Source of the DNA: Rhodococcus qingshengii
GTDB lineage: Bacteria > Actinomycetota > Actinomycetes > Mycobacteriales > Mycobacteriaceae
Reading direction: 5' to 3'
DNA: 64,000 nucleotides
Assembly: GCF_021025955.1 (NCBI RefSeq)
Contig: NZ_JAJNCL010000013.1
Span: forward strand, 1 to 64,000
In this document: positions 17,733 through 26,392 of the stretch, piece after piece
Position numbering within the stretch: position 1 is the first letter of the stretch
How the letters are laid out: every line of letters starts with the position of its first letter
Translations under genes and position numbers: made by a program
Notes under the pieces: generated by a model
What the model was told of the DNA's origin: nothing
Databases searched by the model: none
The model's input: only the letters and a program-made list of their open reading frames with translations

Positions 17733-18649
17733 CGCTGCTCGCGGGATACGCACCCGACGGTGACAGCTCCGGAACCGTCCATCTGGCAACGCTGTTGGCG
17801 CGCTCGTCCGGTGAACCGCTGGTGATCTGCGCGGTGATTCCCTTGCCGCCACCGCCCGGAATGGCGCGGGTCGACGCCGAATACCACCAGCAATTGCGAG
17901 CCGAAGCCGAAGCGGCGCTGGCGAAAGCGCGGGCCGACATGCCCTCGGACGTCGACGTGACCTATGTCGTGCATGAGGCTCAGTCGACGTCGAGTGGCCT
18001 GCTTGATCTCGTTCACGAGCACGAAGCCAAGATGATCGTCCTGGACTCGTCGACGGCCGGGGTGTTCGGTCACGTGGCTCTCGGCAGCGTCACTTCACGC
18101 TTGCTGCACAGCTCCGACGTTCCGGTCGCGCTGGCGCCGAGGGGATTTCGAACCAAGCCCGGTGAGTTGGTTCGCCGCGTCACCGCCGCGTACTCGGGCA
18201 CACCCGATCAAGACGATCTGGTGCTCGCCGCCGCGACGGTGGCTGCGCGTGTCGATGCCGGACTCAGACTGGCGGCGTTTGCAGTTCGTGCGAACGCGCA
18301 GTACACGACCACGCTCGGGACCGAGGGGGATTCGCCGATCATCTCCGAGTGGGCCGAAGTGGTCGAGCGTGAGACCAACGCTGCCTTCGAGCGAGTGCGC
18401 GCACTGCCCGAAATACCCGACGTCATGGAATCGGTTATCAGCCATGGTCGTAACTGGGCCGAGGCGCTCGAGGGCGTCGAGTGGGATCGAGGTGACGTTC
18501 TGACCGTCGGCTCGAGCAAGGCAGGTCCACTGGCGCGGGTGTTCCTCGGCAGTCGGGCGGCGAAGATCGTGCGGTACTCGCCGGTTCCGGTGGTAGTGGT
18601 GCCGCGATCGGCGTCGACCCGAATAGTCGATCAGGCGGAAGCGGAATAG
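17729..18649 (+). CDS. Tandem universal stress protein (two Usp domains)
   Basis: A 306-residue cytoplasmic protein made of two Usp folds (about 1-145 and 160-306). The first ends with ALGSVTSRLLHSSDVPVALAP, the second with FLGSRAAKIVRYSPVPVVVVPR; both carry the G-x-V/R-A-S/T-type loop expected at a nucleotide-binding site. Usp proteins fused to or linked with APC transporters often modulate transport; coupling here is shown by the ATGA overlap with the permease stop. Partner and ligand are not proven. A terminator follows directly. Confidence 0.85.
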   Translation: MTLLAGYAPDGDSSGTVHLATLLARSSGEPLVICAVIPLPPPPGMARVDAEYHQQLRAEAEAALAKARADMPSDVDVTYVVHEAQSTSSGLLDLVHEHEAKMIVLDSSTAGVFGHVALGSVTSRLLHSSDVPVALAPRGFRTKPGELVRRVTAAYSGTPDQDDLVLAAATVAARVDAGLRLAAFAVRANAQYTTTLGTEGDSPIISEWAEVVERETNAAFERVRALPEIPDVMESVISHGRNWAEALEGVEWDRGDVLTVGSSKAGPLARVFLGSRAAKIVRYSPVPVVVVPRSASTRIVDQAEAE

Positions 18650-18653
18650 AGAG

Positions 18654-18686
18654 CAGGGCCGACGAGTGGAGTGCTTGTCGGCCCTG
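18654..18686. terminator. Bidirectional terminator
   Basis: A 10-base perfect stem (CAGGGCCGAC and GTCGGCCCTG, 13-base loop) lies between the convergent stress-protein and MBL genes. Confidence 0.75.
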
Positions 18687-18691
18687 ATCTT

Positions 18692-19693
18692 TCAGATCGA
18701 GCGGGCGAAGAGCGCGGGCTCGGAGCCGGGGACCTGAGAGATCTGCTCTCGGGCAACCAGATGGCGCAGGTGAGCTGCACCCTCGGACAGCGCCATCGTC
18801 TTGCCCATCGGGGAGATCTCGGCCCACGGCTTGTACCACTTCATCTTTGCCGCGACGTCCCACACCGTGAGCTTGTCGTCGGCGAACTCCTGGAGCAGGT
18901 GATCGAGTCGTTCCTGGTGGTGCTCGATCAGCTCGCCGGCGCGGCCACCGACGTCGTCGATCGGAATGCCGTGAGCGCCGAGACCGCGGGTGATGCTCAT
19001 GTTCTGCACCCGTGCGAGCGAGTCGAGGAAATCGGCGAGGGCGTCACGCTCGTCGAGTGGGTACACGAAGTTGCCGACGTGTGGTGTCGTCTTCTGCAGG
19101 ACGTGATCGCCGGTGAACATGATGTCGGCGTCGTCGAGGTAGAAGCAGACGTGACCAGGCGTGTGGCCGGGGGTGTAGACAACGCGGAGGCCGCGGCCGG
19201 TGAGTGCGATGATCTCGTCGTCGACGAGAAGGCGGTCGGGAGCGGACTCGGGGCCCACGGGAGACTCGCCCGCGGCAGCCAGCCGGAAGGCATCGCGGTC
19301 GGCTGCGGGTGCTCCAGCGCGTTCCATGTTCTCGAGCTGATATGCCATCCACTCGTCGTTACGCGCAGTCGACATTTGGTCGAACAGGTAGTGGTCGTCC
19401 TCGTGCATGGCGATCCAGGCGCCGGACGCCTCGCGGACCCGTCCGCACAGTCCGGTGTGGTCCGGATGGAAGTGCGTGACCACGACGCCCTCGATGTCGG
19501 TCACCGAATGCCCGATCTCGGCGAGCCCCGCGTTGAGGCCCTGCCAGCCGTTGTCGTCACCCCAACCAGCGTCGACCAAGATCAGTCCGCCGGGGGATTC
19601 CATGGCGTAGACGAGCGTGTGCCCGAGCGGGTTGTCCGTGATCGGGACAGGAATCTGGAATATGCCATCACCGATGGCTGCCGCACCGTTCAT
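18692..19693 (-). CDS. Metallo-beta-lactamase-fold hydrolase
   Basis: A 333-residue soluble enzyme with the zinc motif THFHPDH (H74, H76, D78, H79), the upstream LILVDAGWGDD strand and the later VYTPGHTPGH (third-metal histidines) and FTGDHVL. The layout matches glyoxalase-II-like or general MBL hydrolases that act on thioesters or lactones; the C-terminal 100 residues are helical, as in several actinobacterial MBL proteins. AGAGG precedes the ATG at 19693. Substrate unknown. It ends at a terminator shared with the stress-protein gene. Confidence 0.85.
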   Translation of the reverse strand: MNGAAAIGDGIFQIPVPITDNPLGHTLVYAMESPGGLILVDAGWGDDNGWQGLNAGLAEIGHSVTDIEGVVVTHFHPDHTGLCGRVREASGAWIAMHEDDHYLFDQMSTARNDEWMAYQLENMERAGAPAADRDAFRLAAAGESPVGPESAPDRLLVDDEIIALTGRGLRVVYTPGHTPGHVCFYLDDADIMFTGDHVLQKTTPHVGNFVYPLDERDALADFLDSLARVQNMSITRGLGAHGIPIDDVGGRAGELIEHHQERLDHLLQEFADDKLTVWDVAAKMKWYKPWAEISPMGKTMALSEGAAHLRHLVAREQISQVPGSEPALFARSI

Positions 19694-19989
19694 AACAAGT
19701 ACCTCTTAACGATAAGGGAACGCACTCTTAGTACTTCATGTTTACCGTGCGCTCGTTTGGTTGGTGACACAGGTCCTGCCTGGCGGGAGTTCGGCATGTT
19801 TTCGGTCGACTTCGGATCGGTGAGAGTTTTATCGACCGAGTAGTCTCATTGACTCGAAAGATGTTGCTGACTAAAAGTTTTCGAAAGTTCGTTGTGTTGA
19901 GGGCGACTTCGGATGGCGGATCCGTCGACGAGTTGCGCACTAGCCTCCGAGGGACAGGCGCGCTGTGCGGTTATCGAGAAAGACGGGTC

Positions 19990-21090
19990 ATGCGTTTTCA
20001 GGTTCTGGACATCATTTTCAACCCACCCCATCCAGTGACCGGCGAGGAAGTTGCCCCGTCCGATCGGCTCAACCGCGTCGTCGAACTGGCGGTTCTCGCC
20101 GAAGAACTGGGTATCGATTCGTTCTCGGTGGGTGAGCGCCACGCCGGGCCGGTTCTTTCGTCGGCGCCAACCGTCGTTTTGGGGGCGATTGCGCAGGCCA
20201 CGGACAGAATCCTGCTGTCGACAGGTGTCACCGTCCTGTCGCTACTCGACCCGATTCGAGTCGCCGAAGATTTCGGAACCATCGATCAGCTCAGCCGGGG
20301 ACGCCTCGAGATCGTGATCGGCAAGGGCAACGAGGTCCTTCAATACCCGCTGCTCGGGTTGGACATCGCCAAACAGTACGAATACCTCACCGAGAACTAC
20401 GAACTCCTCAAACTGCTGATCAGCGAGGAAAACGTCAAGTGGGTGGGAACTCACCGACCATCGCTTGAGGACGCGACGACGCTACCGCGTCCCTACGACG
20501 GCCCGTTCCGTATCTGGCACGGATCGGCTACCTCGTTCGAGGCCGTCGAACTCGCGGCGAAGTGGGGCGGCCCCATCGTCACCGCCAACGCCTTCCAGCC
20601 TCGTGAGAACTACAAAGTGCTGATCGACCACTACCGCGAGCAGTACCTGGCGTACGGGCACGACCCGTCCAAGGCGTACGTCGGATCGGGTTCGGGCGGA
20701 TTGTTCCTCGCCGACACGACCGAACAAGCGATCGAAGAGTTCCGTCCGATCTACGAAGGCGCCGTTGCGCAGGCCGACAAACGCAAGCACGATCCCAAAG
20801 CGGTTGGAAAGTCGACAAGCTTCCGGACCATCGAGGAAGCCGTCGACCGCGGGCCGGCGTTGGTCGGGTCGTCGGAGCGAGTCGCCGAGAAGATCCTCGA
20901 TTATCACGAGAGTTACGGCCACGATTTCCAGTCGGTGTCGGTCAATCACGTGCTCGACTTCGAGCAACAGAAGGACACTCTGCGCCGATTTGCGGAGGAG
21001 GTTATCCCGCTGGTGAAGGCCGAACTGTCGACGACGCTGTGGACCTCGGCCGACAAAGATCGGGCGAAGGGTTTCACCGCTGTCGACTGA
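19990..21090 (+). CDS. Luciferase-like (LLM class) flavin-dependent oxidoreductase
   Basis: A 366-residue TIM-barrel flavoenzyme of the bacterial-luciferase superfamily: SFSVGERHAG early on, STGVTVLSLLDPIRVAEDF and LSRGRLEIVIGKG in the first third, and a C-terminal HVLDFEQQKDTLRRFAEEVIPL. It uses FMN or F420; the sequence does not discriminate securely. I prefer ATG 19990 (MRFQVLDIIFN) because the 47 residues upstream are unlike the family. No strong ribosome binding site is visible. It stands alone, followed by a hairpin at 21158. Confidence 0.82.
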   Translation: MRFQVLDIIFNPPHPVTGEEVAPSDRLNRVVELAVLAEELGIDSFSVGERHAGPVLSSAPTVVLGAIAQATDRILLSTGVTVLSLLDPIRVAEDFGTIDQLSRGRLEIVIGKGNEVLQYPLLGLDIAKQYEYLTENYELLKLLISEENVKWVGTHRPSLEDATTLPRPYDGPFRIWHGSATSFEAVELAAKWGGPIVTANAFQPRENYKVLIDHYREQYLAYGHDPSKAYVGSGSGGLFLADTTEQAIEEFRPIYEGAVAQADKRKHDPKAVGKSTSFRTIEEAVDRGPALVGSSERVAEKILDYHESYGHDFQSVSVNHVLDFEQQKDTLRRFAEEVIPLVKAELSTTLWTSADKDRAKGFTAVD

Positions 21091-21550
21091 GCGGCCAGAT
21101 CCCGGTTGCGCCAACTTTTACTGGATGATTGGGCGGGTTGCTTTCATTGTGTCATTTAGGGGTGTGCTGAGCGCACCCCTCCCGTGCTCATAGTTGGTGA
21201 GCAGTAGTTGATCTATGTGTCAGCAGCCGATTCGACACCGGCGAGCCGGATATGGCTGGGTCAATTCGTGTTTCTTGTTCGAGGGCCGAGGAGCAAGACC
21301 CCTGCACCGAACCTGTCGAGCTCCGAAATCGGACCGCTATCTGAATCGGCGTCCGACAAATCGCCTGAATCCGAGCTCAGTAAGAAGCTCGGAGACCTTG
21401 CAGTGCGGATGCTCTTGTCAAATTGTCATTCCCGACGGAGGCAAATCGTTTGGGTGTTGCGTAATAGGATCTGTCGGACGGTTCAGGAATGATGTCGATG
21501 AGAATCGACGCATTGTCAATCGGTTCGCTCTTTCCGACGGAGGTATTTCA
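21091..21550. other. Long intergenic region
   Basis: These 460 bases contain the hairpin at 21158-21180 and a less GC-rich stretch up to the exonuclease start. The exonuclease frame is open from 21215, but the segment 21215-21550 lacks a good ribosome binding site and reads as a low-quality basic/serine peptide, so I treat it as noncoding. Confidence 0.5.
21158..21180 (+). terminator. Probable terminator of the luciferase-like gene
   Basis: AGGGGTGTG and CGCACCCCT pair over nine positions with one G-T pair around a 5-base loop. It lies 67 bases after the stop codon. No T-run follows. Confidence 0.5.
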
Positions 21551-22102
21551 GTGACAAGCGCGATACGCCTAGCAGGGGACCATCGGCTGCCTGCTGATCA
21601 CAGCTGGGTTGTTCTGGATGTCGAGACGTCGGGAATGCGGGCTGCGTCGCATCGCGTACTGAGTATTGCCGCGCTGGTATTGCGTGAAGACGGATCGGTC
21701 GAGCGGGAATTCTCAACGCTGCTTGATCCAGGTTGCGATCCCGGCCCTGTCCACGTACATAATCTCACTCCAGACCGCCTGGCTGGTGCGCCTCGTTTCG
21801 AGGACATCGCTGACGAGTTCGGCGAACTGTTGTCCGGCCGAACAATGGTGGCGCACAATGCGTCATTCGATTATGGGTTCCTCGACGCAGAGTTTCAACG
21901 CGCAGGTTTTGGCACCCCGATCGAGAAGCGGCTTTGCACCTTGGCGCTCTCGCGACGTCTGGAACTCGACGTTCCCAATCATAGACTCGCAACACTGGCC
22001 GAGTATTGGAAGATAGAACAGGTCAATGCGCACGACGCCTACGACGATGCTCGGCTAGATTTTCGGCGGTGCTCATCTTTTTCGAATCTTTGCAGCGAAT
22101 AA
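21551..22102 (+). CDS. DEDDh-type 3'-5' exonuclease with a shifted C-terminus
   Basis: A DnaQ/epsilon-like nuclease of 183 residues from GTG 21551, which has GGAGG eight bases upstream. The catalytic motifs are complete: Exo I LDVETSG, Exo II HNASFDYGFLD and Exo III HDAYDDAR. The last dozen residues (FRRCSSFSN) look out of frame: another frame from about 22052 reads RFSAVLIFFESLQRI, the helix expected after DDAR, and ends with a TAG at 22114-22116. A one-base indel near 22050-22056 would restore it. Such stand-alone nucleases act in proofreading-like or repair roles. The hydrolase gene begins 45 bases later on the same strand. Confidence 0.8.
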   Translation: MTSAIRLAGDHRLPADHSWVVLDVETSGMRAASHRVLSIAALVLREDGSVEREFSTLLDPGCDPGPVHVHNLTPDRLAGAPRFEDIADEFGELLSGRTMVAHNASFDYGFLDAEFQRAGFGTPIEKRLCTLALSRRLELDVPNHRLATLAEYWKIEQVNAHDAYDDARLDFRRCSSFSNLCSE

Positions 22103-22147
22103 CAGTAGTGGTTTAGGTGATACCAGGGTTCGACCTTCGAGAGGGAC

Positions 22148-23977
22148 ATGGTTGTGAAGATTGTTTTTCTGCACGGAATCGGTGACGGCGATCCGAAATC
22201 GAGTTGGCTCGACGGTCTCGACCGCGGTCTCGAACAGGCCGGTTTCGGCGCGGTCAATCGGGATATGGTCATCGCACCTCACTACAGTTCGTTCCTCACA
22301 ACAAACGGTATTGGTGCGAAGCTGCCCCCGGTGACGTACAAACCGCGCGACGACTCGGCCAGTCGCCGCGGCTTTGAGCGGCGCCAGGCGAGAGTCCAGC
22401 AGATTCTGGGTCTCGAGGGCGGGGTCCGCACCTTCGGTTTCCATCGTGTGCCCGGGCAGGTTCTCGCTCCACTGCAGCAGGCCGCGATCGGATCGCTATC
22501 ACTCTTGGATCTGCAGCAAGTACGCAAGTACGTTCGGGAGGAACCGGTCCGCGGAGCGATCCTGCGGCACATCCTTGACCATCTGCCCAACTCTGGCGAG
22601 ATCATTCTGATCGGCCACAGCCTGGGCAGCGTCATCGCGATCGATCTTCTCGACCACCTTCCTGAAAATGTCCATGTCCGCAGGTTCATCACCATCGGTA
22701 GCCCGGCGAATGTGCAGGCCGTTCACGACAGCAGCGAGCGATTGCTCAAGAAGTTTCCGTACGGCCGGGTCGACGACTGGTCGAACTTCCTCGATGTCGG
22801 CGACGTCGTCACCGGCGGCAGGGGGCTGGCGACCACCTTTCCAGGCGCCCAGGATTTCGTCATCGACAACGGCGCATCCCATGCCTCCGGGGCGTATCTC
22901 GGACATCGCGCCCTCGCCATGCTGGTTGCAGATCTTCTGTACCCCTCGAAGGAAATCGCAATCCGCACATCGGATATCGCGGTTCGTCTCAATGACAACG
23001 AGGCCTCGGTGTTGTTGATGCTGCACTACGCGCATGCGGTCCACCGCAACCTCAAGGACAAAGCGCTGGCCGAACGCTACCGACATGCACTCGACATCGT
23101 CCAGGACAACATCGTCGCTCAAATAGAGCAGGCCGCGTCAGTGAGTGGACAGCCCGTCGCAGTCGAACTACAGCAACTGAGCAATGGTCAATTGCCGATG
23201 ATTCCGCATCGATGGGAGATACACGAAGTGGTCGGCGAGTTGGTGGTGCTCGCGCTGACGAACATCATCGATCCGTATGAACTCGAAATCGGCAACGCCC
23301 CCCGCGACGCACTCGCCGACATCGCCGTCGAATTGGGGTTCGTTCGTCAGCTCGGAAAGACAGTGAGCACCGCCCTCGAAGACGTCCAGAAATGCTTGGA
23401 TAGTCGCGGTGGCGTCCCCTGGGGCAGGGTAATTACAGCCGCAGTCGGTCTCGCCTTGGTCGCGGCCGGACCGGTCGGGCTTTTGCTCGCAGCGCCGGCT
23501 GCCGCGGCAGGTGGCGCCGCTATCGTCGGCGGGCTTGCAGCATTCGGGCCGGGAGGGATGATCGGTGGTCTCGGAATGCTTGGTGGTTTGGCCGGAGCGG
23601 GCGCGGCGGTGGCCGCGGGCGCGGCGGTAGGCGGCAGTGCCCCCGACCAGCCGATCACGGATTCGACCACGTTGATCCTGCGGGTATCGACCGAGCATGC
23701 ACGCAAGATGCTCGGCCTTCCTCATGACGAAGCGCTCTGGTACCAGTTGGCGGATGTGGAGACGAAACTCTCCGCCCGAATCAACCGCCTGACGGCGTTC
23801 AGCGATCCGAAGTCGGGGCAGTTGGCTCAGCTGCAGGCAGCCAAGTCGACAATCACGAAACTGATGGCATTCATGCTCGATCGAGGATTGGCGCCGCGAG
23901 CCATCGAAGCAGCAACTGGAGAGAAGCCCTTAGCTGACATTGAAAAGGAACTCGTCGACTTCACAGCGCTGACGTGA
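22148..23977 (+). CDS. Alpha/beta hydrolase with a Gly/Ala-rich hydrophobic region
   Basis: A 609-residue protein. Residues 1-280 form an alpha/beta hydrolase: VKIVFLHGIGDGD at the start (oxyanion side) and the nucleophile S158 in IGHSLGS; a candidate histidine is in YLGHRAL. Residues about 427-497 are a long stretch of Gly, Ala, Leu and Val with several GG pairs, long enough to cross a membrane two or three times. The C-terminal 110 residues are helical and charged. It may be a membrane-associated lipase or esterase, but I cannot name a family or substrate. No signal peptide. It follows the exonuclease closely and probably shares its transcript. Confidence 0.7.
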   Translation: MVVKIVFLHGIGDGDPKSSWLDGLDRGLEQAGFGAVNRDMVIAPHYSSFLTTNGIGAKLPPVTYKPRDDSASRRGFERRQARVQQILGLEGGVRTFGFHRVPGQVLAPLQQAAIGSLSLLDLQQVRKYVREEPVRGAILRHILDHLPNSGEIILIGHSLGSVIAIDLLDHLPENVHVRRFITIGSPANVQAVHDSSERLLKKFPYGRVDDWSNFLDVGDVVTGGRGLATTFPGAQDFVIDNGASHASGAYLGHRALAMLVADLLYPSKEIAIRTSDIAVRLNDNEASVLLMLHYAHAVHRNLKDKALAERYRHALDIVQDNIVAQIEQAASVSGQPVAVELQQLSNGQLPMIPHRWEIHEVVGELVVLALTNIIDPYELEIGNAPRDALADIAVELGFVRQLGKTVSTALEDVQKCLDSRGGVPWGRVITAAVGLALVAAGPVGLLLAAPAAAAGGAAIVGGLAAFGPGGMIGGLGMLGGLAGAGAAVAAGAAVGGSAPDQPITDSTTLILRVSTEHARKMLGLPHDEALWYQLADVETKLSARINRLTAFSDPKSGQLAQLQAAKSTITKLMAFMLDRGLAPRAIEAATGEKPLADIEKELVDFTALT

Positions 23978-24540
23978 CGCGTTTCAGTGGCTGGTGAACG
24001 TCATTTCAGTCGCGTAGGTACTTGCCTCACTTACTAGTGATACGGAATTGACCACACTTTTGCTTCGATTACCGGCGGACAGGTCGCGGAGCCAATGTCG
24101 GTCTGCGCAAAGATCAATGAAGCGCACTGGGCCATTGGTCAGTACGGATACGCAGTAACGCGCAACTCGCTTCCTCCCGTCAAGGCTCTCGATCGGTCAA
24201 TCAGCGTCGGAACTAGTCGATACGCCGACCACTGTCGCGAGTACCGCCAACACAAAGGAGTGCTACCGAAAACTGGTGAACGCCGAATCCGAAGCGGGAA
24301 AGCTGGCTGCGCTCAACTTCTCGTTCGGGCGGTCGTTCGGGGGCTCGGTGCTGGCGCGATGTTGTCGATCACAGGCGAGAGAACTCGCAACTCCGTAACG
24401 AGTTTTCTCGTCTGCCGATTATCAATGTGAGTCGAATCGCTACCGCGTGAAGGCGGCACGATGCGGAAAATGCTCACGGCGGTGATCGCCGGAGTTGCTC
24501 GTTCGACACAACAGCGTGCGGGAACACACAGGAGACTGAC
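23978..24540. other. Intergenic region with a possible decayed reading frame
   Basis: No supported gene is visible in these 563 bases. A frame without an ATG that ends at a TAA near 24400 reads in part ESEAGKLAALNFSFGRSF, which looks protein-like, so a decayed gene is possible. An open frame at 24095-24430 has no ribosome binding site and atypical composition. Confidence 0.4.
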
Positions 24541-25131
24541 ATGAAGAGAGCGCTCATCCTCGCTGTTGGCGCATTGCTCTCGTCGTTCAGTCTTTCTGCT
24601 TGCGGCGGCCCCGGCACGGACTTGCCGTCGACAACCCCATCAAGCTCATCATCAACAGCTGTCCCGGCAACTGAGTCAGTCGTAGCTCCCCCAAGCAGCA
24701 CACCCGAGGTCGCGCCGATCACCTTCGTATGCGGCGATCTCTCCCTGTACCAGTCAGGTACTGCGTTGTACTCCGACGGAACCACTGGCTACGAGGCATC
24801 CTGCGACACCTATGTGCCTCCGGCAACTACACAAGCTTCGGAAAGGGTTCTACGGTACTGCGATTACCCGGGAACTGCGGTCTACACCGATGGCTCGTAC
24901 TCCACGACCGATCCGGCTTGTGCGGAGATGCGTGCGGAGGCGAACACGAATCCCGGAGGCGGTTACCCATATGACCCTGACGAAGACCGGAACGGTGATG
25001 GTGTCGTAAACGGATACGAACGCTGCGGTGTTAAGTGTGGCAAAGAGCCGACCAGCGGTGATATCCAAACGCAGCACGGCTGCGAGCAGGGCTACATCGC
25101 CGGACCTGCCTGCGAGCCGTACTCAGGCTGA
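24541..25131 (+). CDS. Lipoprotein with an EF-hand-like loop
   Basis: A 196-residue exported lipoprotein: signal peptide MKRALILAVGALLSSFSLSAC with lipobox LSAC (C21), then a Ser/Thr/Pro-rich tether (about 26-60). The mature part has ten or so cysteines in repeated short motifs (RYCDYPGTAVYTDGS, SLYQSGTALYSDGT), suggesting an internal duplication held by disulfides. DRNGDGVVNGYE is a full 12-residue EF-hand loop with acidic or amide residues at 1, 3, 5, 9 and 12. Function unknown; probably a calcium-stabilised envelope protein. CAGGAGACTGAC precedes the ATG, so GGAG is in place. Confidence 0.75.
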   Translation: MKRALILAVGALLSSFSLSACGGPGTDLPSTTPSSSSSTAVPATESVVAPPSSTPEVAPITFVCGDLSLYQSGTALYSDGTTGYEASCDTYVPPATTQASERVLRYCDYPGTAVYTDGSYSTTDPACAEMRAEANTNPGGGYPYDPDEDRNGDGVVNGYERCGVKCGKEPTSGDIQTQHGCEQGYIAGPACEPYSG

Positions 25132-25485
25132 TCTTGGGGCGGCCTCGCCCGCAATCCCAGTCGTCTGGTTGGTACAGCGACATCTAGGGGGGCATTGCGT
25201 CGTTGAATTATACCGACGAAAGTAGCTGTAGGCGAAGGATTTTCGCGATTCAGGCGCGTTCGGCGTCTAAATCGGCGACTGATATGAGCGCTCTGCCAAG
25301 CCGCACAAAGGAATAGCAGGCCAGCCCGTCGTGGTCTGATTGATGAGTTCGCTGCCAGGCCGAAGGTCATTGCGCTGCACAGTAGCGAAACCGGCAGTGA
25401 CGATCTTTCCGTCGTCGTTCCTACCGCGCAGTCGATTTTCATTCGGTCGCTTTCGGTCGTCCCGTGGAGCGACGACAAACGTAAG
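25132..25485. other. Intergenic region between convergent genes
   Basis: About 350 bases between the lipoprotein and the terminator at 25486. I see no gene or clear signal. The ends of both flanking genes face it. Confidence 0.45.
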
Positions 25486-25523
25486 CGTGCGTGCATCTCT
25501 GCAATCGCAGAGATGCACGCACG
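25486..25523. terminator. Strong terminator hairpin
   Basis: A perfect 17-base-pair stem (25486-25502 with 25507-25523, GCGTGCATCTCTGC core) with a 4-base loop lies 23 bases beyond the stop of the minus-strand YbjN-type gene. Confidence 0.85.
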
Positions 25524-25546
25524 CAGTACTAGCCGTGGGTTATTGC

Positions 25547-26149
25547 TTACTTGCTGGACGTCGAGGTGACTGCCCTAATGGCAAGCTCGCCGTCGGCGGC
25601 GTCTGCATCGCCGCACGCACAGTCACAGTCTCCCCCGCAACCGCCGGGATCGCAGTCTCCGGCGTAGCTGTCGTCATCCGCGTCGCAGTCGAGGGACCCG
25701 CCGAAAGATTCAGCAAAATCGTCGTCGAGTTCGTGAGTGAAGTCGTGGACCTCGTCGATCAGGTTGAGCAGATGTTGTGGGGCGAAGGGGTCCGCGTCGA
25801 GCATCGTGGAGACCAGTAGGTGGTCGCCGCTGAAGGCGAAGCGCAGGCGCGGCCATTCCTGCGCGAGTTCGATCAGTCGAGTCGCAGCATGCGAGGGATT
25901 GCCGAGGCCGGTCAGGACCGAGGACCAGACGTTGATCTGGGGTCCGTCGTCGGCGACGGTCACATAGACGACAAATCCGTGAACCGGCACGACGATGTCG
26001 CCATCGTCATCGGTGGCAGGCTCACTGCCCAGTAGTTCGGCGAGGGTCTGGACGCACAGGCGAACCAACTCGTCGCGCTCGTCCGTCACCAAGGCAATTG
26101 CGCCGTTGATGTGGAGGGGCTGGTCGGCGGTCGTGTCTTGGTCGCTCAT
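25547..26149 (-). CDS. YbjN/TY-Chap-type protein with a Cys/Asp-rich tail
   Basis: A 200-residue protein. The fold region (about 20-150) follows the YbjN or type III chaperone-like pattern: DGDIVVPVHGFVVYVTV, AATRLIELAQEWPRLRFAFSGDHLLV and NLIDEVHDFTHELDDDFAESFGG. It shares this pattern with the 448-residue protein at 47092. The last 45 residues hold eight cysteines amid Asp and Gly (DCDPGGCGGDCDCACGD), a possible metal-binding tail. Such proteins are thought to bind peptides or other proteins; no enzyme activity is expected. Divergent from the pRiA4b-type gene at 26393. Confidence 0.72.
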   Translation of the reverse strand: MSDQDTTADQPLHINGAIALVTDERDELVRLCVQTLAELLGSEPATDDDGDIVVPVHGFVVYVTVADDGPQINVWSSVLTGLGNPSHAATRLIELAQEWPRLRFAFSGDHLLVSTMLDADPFAPQHLLNLIDEVHDFTHELDDDFAESFGGSLDCDADDDSYAGDCDPGGCGGDCDCACGDADAADGELAIRAVTSTSSK

Positions 26150-26380
26150 GGATCCTCATGTTCTGTGCCAGTCCGAGCAGGCGCTCGGCACTGTTTTCGT
26201 GCGGTAGCTGTCAGGTCTACGGTAATCGGCGCACACTAGTGTCCGCGCAGTGGATGATTAAAGATGCCTGGGTAGGTCCGTGTTGATCAGGACTTGACAG
26301 CAGACCAGCGACGAGATGCGAGCCCCGACAAATCGGGCAGCCTTGTGGCAGTGAGTATCTCGGCTGTCGGTAGGTAGATC

Positions 26381-26386
26381 TAGCCT
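26381..26386 (+). promoter_or_regulatory. Probable -10 box for a leaderless transcript
   Basis: TAGCCT ends 6 bases before ATG 26393, which has no Shine-Dalgarno sequence. This matches the arrangement at 295-308 ahead of the paralogous gene. Confidence 0.45.
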
Positions 26387-26392
26387 CCATAG

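Noticed and set aside
18671-19843. A 390-codon plus-strand frame opposite the MBL hydrolase
   Set aside because: The minus strand encodes clear zinc motifs. The plus-strand product is rich in Val, Gly and Asp with no recognisable family.
22499-23122. Minus-strand frame inside the alpha/beta hydrolase gene
   Set aside because: It is the antisense shadow of the GHSLG region and has no independent signals.
24095-24430. A 111-codon open frame between the hydrolase and the lipoprotein
   Set aside because: No ribosome binding site, odd composition, and a different frame of the same stretch looks more protein-like. Neither could be tied to a family.
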